Below, in pieces: positions 63,987 through 64,000 of a stretch of DNA of 64,000 bases. Under the pieces are notes generated by a model that saw only the letters and a program-made list of their open reading frames with translations, was not told the DNA's origin and made no database searches. The first letter of the stretch is position 1, and the number at the start of each line of letters is the position of its first letter. Made by a program: the position numbers and the translations under genes. Source of the stretch: Candidatus Melainabacteria bacterium (GTDB lineage: Bacteria > Cyanobacteriota > Vampirovibrionia > Obscuribacterales > Obscuribacteraceae); assembly GCA_003151275.1 (NCBI GenBank), contig PLXC01000120.1, positions 1 to 64,000 on the forward strand, written 5' to 3'.

Positions 63987-64000
63987 ATGAGTGACAGAAT
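63987..64000 (+). CDS. Start of a further gene (partial)
   Basis: ATGAGTGACAGAAT at the window end follows TAAGGAGGATGAAT, a near-perfect ribosome site, so a gene begins here. Only MSDR is visible; function unknown. Confidence 0.5.

Overview
The window reads as a chromosomal segment of a diderm (Gram-negative-type) bacterium of balanced base composition. TolC/CzcC-type outer-membrane proteins, many Sec signal peptides and lipoboxes, and a heavy-metal RND pump support that. Many large genes have no family I recognise. Several are low-complexity, Asn/Asp/Gly- or Pro/Gln-rich proteins, mixed with TPR, Sel1, LysM and PknB-type kinase genes. This resembles the non-photosynthetic cyanobacterial sister lineages (Melainabacteria/Vampirovibrionia, Obscuribacter-like), but no marker gene here proves it. 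I see no rRNA, tRNA or CRISPR.

Layout. 1-5.1 kb: a benzoylformate-decarboxylase-like ThDP enzyme cut by the window edge, a Tat-exported hemerythrin, two envelope proteins, and a MocR-type regulator whose PLP-lysine position is histidine. 5.7-13.8 kb: a secreted repeat protein, a membrane histidine kinase, several unknown proteins, a Sel1-repeat protein and a DUF2252 protein. 14-23.5 kb: a leftward metal-efflux operon. Its RND pump and periplasmic adaptor form one continuous 1470-codon frame, followed by a lipoprotein and three consecutive outer-membrane factors. 23.9-27.4 kb: a thioredoxin-fold secreted protein interrupted by one in-frame TGA with a SECIS-like hairpin behind it (candidate selenoprotein), an OmpR-type regulator and a TPR protein.

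27.4-34.6 kb: a complete urease cluster, ureD-ureG leftward and ureA-ureB-ureF-ureC-ureE rightward. An IS200/IS605-family element with a broken tnpA and an intact tnpB sits between ureA and ureB, and a DUF1266 lipoprotein is coupled to ureE. 34.6-42.5 kb: small membrane and secreted proteins, a LysM protein, a divergent esterase/ATP-grasp pair, a REP-like repeat and a HAMP histidine kinase. 42.6-49 kb: thioredoxin, a fasciclin protein, a membrane-anchored thioredoxin-like protein with DPHC in place of CGPC, a small protein with the same membrane anchor, and an FtsH-type protease with three tandem AAA+ modules. A truncated universal-stress-protein remnant follows. 49-64 kb: a PknB-type kinase with a leucine-rich sensor region, a large repeat/LysM-like protein, a CPBP protease, a response regulator, TPR and coiled-coil proteins, a PAS histidine kinase, a SIMPL protein and the first codons of one more gene.

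The best candidates for undescribed biology are the UGA-containing thioredoxin-fold gene, the RND-adaptor fusion with three outer-membrane partners, the triple-AAA FtsH locus and the MocR regulator that lacks its PLP lysine.
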